A stretch of 64,000 nucleotides of DNA, taken from the NCBI GenBank assembly GCA_964483805.1, contig CAZADH010000001.1, positions 1 to 64,000 on the forward strand, written 5' to 3'. The notes beneath the pieces were generated by a model. That model had not been told where the DNA came from, ran no database searches, and saw only the letters and a program-made list of their open reading frames with translations. Position numbers and translations under genes: made by a program. Positions 63,047 through 64,000 of the stretch are shown here, in pieces; the stretch's first letter is position 1, and every line of letters starts with the position of its first letter. The stretch is from CAZADH01 sp964483805 (lineage in GTDB: Bacteria > Muiribacteriota > Ozemobacteria > Ozemobacterales > Ozemobacteraceae).

Positions 63047-64000
63047 ATGAGACGTAAATACATCAGACACGTAGCGGCTGCATTCGGCATTCTCTTTGCC
63101 GCAGTGGTGGCTTTCGTTGGATGCTCGGTTAGCCCCGCGGACCGTTCGGGCGTCGGGCCGACCCACCTTGTCCAAGACCTTGCTGCGCCCCAGTCTCAGG
63201 TTGCCTTTTCTTTCCAGGTCGACGCAACTGCGTCGGCTTCAGTTGCAGGCAGCGTGCGGGCCGCAGGCACATCCGGCATCGTCACTTTTCGGCTGCTGTC
63301 GCTCAACATTGGCAATCCGGCCAACCCGACGACGGCCACCGAACAGACTGTGTTGATCCCACCGACGGGACTGGTTACTGCGAACTTCTTGGCGGTTCCT
63401 GCCAAGACGACGATCGCGCAGGTTGATATTGTAGGCTCAACGGTTGGATCGTATTCGAGTTTTCATGGGGCCGGAGATCTTCGTCCGGGCCTGAATGTCA
63501 TCACCGTGGCCCCGTCCGGGTCCGGTTGGCGCAATGATCTGGCCGCACACATTCTCGAGACGGCCGTCGTGACACCGACCATATTCTCAAAGCTGCCGGC
63601 ATCGGCAGCGGCAATGGCGTATGAGATGACCGGCAGCATCAATCGCTCGCTGCCAACTGCCCAGGAGGATGTGGTGCGGGCTTTCACCCGGTTGATCAAC
63701 CCCCCACGCTGGTCGCTTACTGCCGAGGCTGTTCGCAGCGCGCAGGCGCAACTTCTTGGCGTGAGTGGGCAGTCGGTCAACGGCGACACCGCGTGGGCTC
63801 CTGGCGAGACATTCATCACCGAGACGATCAGCCAGGACGAGGTGGCCGGAATGTGTGGCTGGTCCGCGCCGACCGAGTTCTCGGCAAATCTCGCGAGTCC
63901 GTCTCTGGAACGGCCCGCGGTGCGCGGGGCCGCACTGCCGCGCAGTCTCGACTGGCGCAACAAAGACGGTAAGAACTGGTTGACTCCGGTGCGGAATCAG
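63047..64000 (+). CDS. Third tandem lipoprotein paralogue, cut by window end
   Basis: An open frame from ATG 63047 runs to the window edge (318 codons, no stop). It begins with a lipobox (VAFVGC near residue 25). The shared N-module follows: TVLIPPTGLVTANF, then a GSYSSFHGAGDLRPGLNVITVAP stretch and an AWAPGETFITE-to-CGWSAPTEF linker. It ends at the beginning of the papain-like domain (SLDWRNKDGKNWLTPVRNQ), one residue before the catalytic region, so its active-site residues are not visible. A GTAAATAC motif overlaps its fourth codon. The 62 bases before it show no terminator, consistent with one multicistronic unit. Confidence 0.9.
   Translation, partial: MRRKYIRHVAAAFGILFAAVVAFVGCSVSPADRSGVGPTHLVQDLAAPQSQVAFSFQVDATASASVAGSVRAAGTSGIVTFRLLSLNIGNPANPTTATEQTVLIPPTGLVTANFLAVPAKTTIAQVDIVGSTVGSYSSFHGAGDLRPGLNVITVAPSGSGWRNDLAAHILETAVVTPTIFSKLPASAAAMAYEMTGSINRSLPTAQEDVVRAFTRLINPPRWSLTAEAVRSAQAQLLGVSGQSVNGDTAWAPGETFITETISQDEVAGMCGWSAPTEFSANLASPSLERPAVRGAALPRSLDWRNKDGKNWLTPVRNQ

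Overview
The window reads as chromosome of a GC-rich (roughly 60-65% by eye), didermic Gram-negative bacterium. Evidence for two membranes is a TonB-dependent receptor, a TolC-family outer-membrane protein, several lipoproteins with lipobox cysteines and a PilQ-like AMIN/STN protein. The core block rpsF-ssb-rpsR-DUF2232-rplI-dnaB has a Deltaproteobacteria-like or candidate-phylum order. I would guess a deep-branching lineage such as Riflebacteria/Ozemobacteria, but nothing in the window proves the phylum. Stop codons TAA, TAG and TGA are all used.

Layout. 1-3.8 kb: three overlapping cell-envelope genes (SLH-like, AMIN/STN lipoprotein, SLH-like plus carboxypeptidase-regulatory domains). 3.9-8.6 kb: CBS protein and YacL-like PIN/TRAM membrane protein, a secreted three-repeat protein, an ASCH protein and an orphan. 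8.9-13.9 kb: ribosomal/replication operon and a PAP2 phosphatase. 14-17.4 kb: trxA, aspS and a SEC-C protein. 17.5-31.1 kb: two analogous sensory modules. The first is TolC, a PhnD-like binding protein and a hybrid kinase. The second is a TonB receptor, a YfiR-like protein and a hybrid kinase with two degenerate receivers, followed by a propeller-like secreted protein. An esterase and slyD lie between them. 31.3-33.6 kb: acyltransferase-like, thiolase-like and OB-fold operon, in which the thiolase is cut short by in-frame stops. 33.7-39.3 kb: lipase, GT39 glycosyltransferase, small genes and an ATP-cone/uridine-kinase fusion. 39.5-46.1 kb: surface-polysaccharide-type cluster with three radical-SAM enzymes, a GT2 and a frameshifted sugar transferase. 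46.1-49 kb: YkgJ, MFS and orphan genes. 49.2-64 kb: four large lipoproteins sharing one N-terminal module. At least two of them carry papain-like domains without the catalytic cysteine, fused to FN3, Ig-like and SUMF1-type domains. The last is cut by the window edge.

The strongest unusual points are four. (1) The tandem pseudo-peptidase/FN3/SUMF1 lipoproteins. (2) Two nonsense codons in an otherwise intact thiolase C-terminus, just upstream of its partner gene. (3) A 37-bp insertion whose removal exactly restores the sugar-transferase frame. (4) A dispersed AT-rich motif (GTATTTAC, GTATTGAC, ATACAATG) scattered in and between genes, far above what this base composition predicts. Several promoters place the -10 box so close to the ATG that the transcripts should be leaderless.
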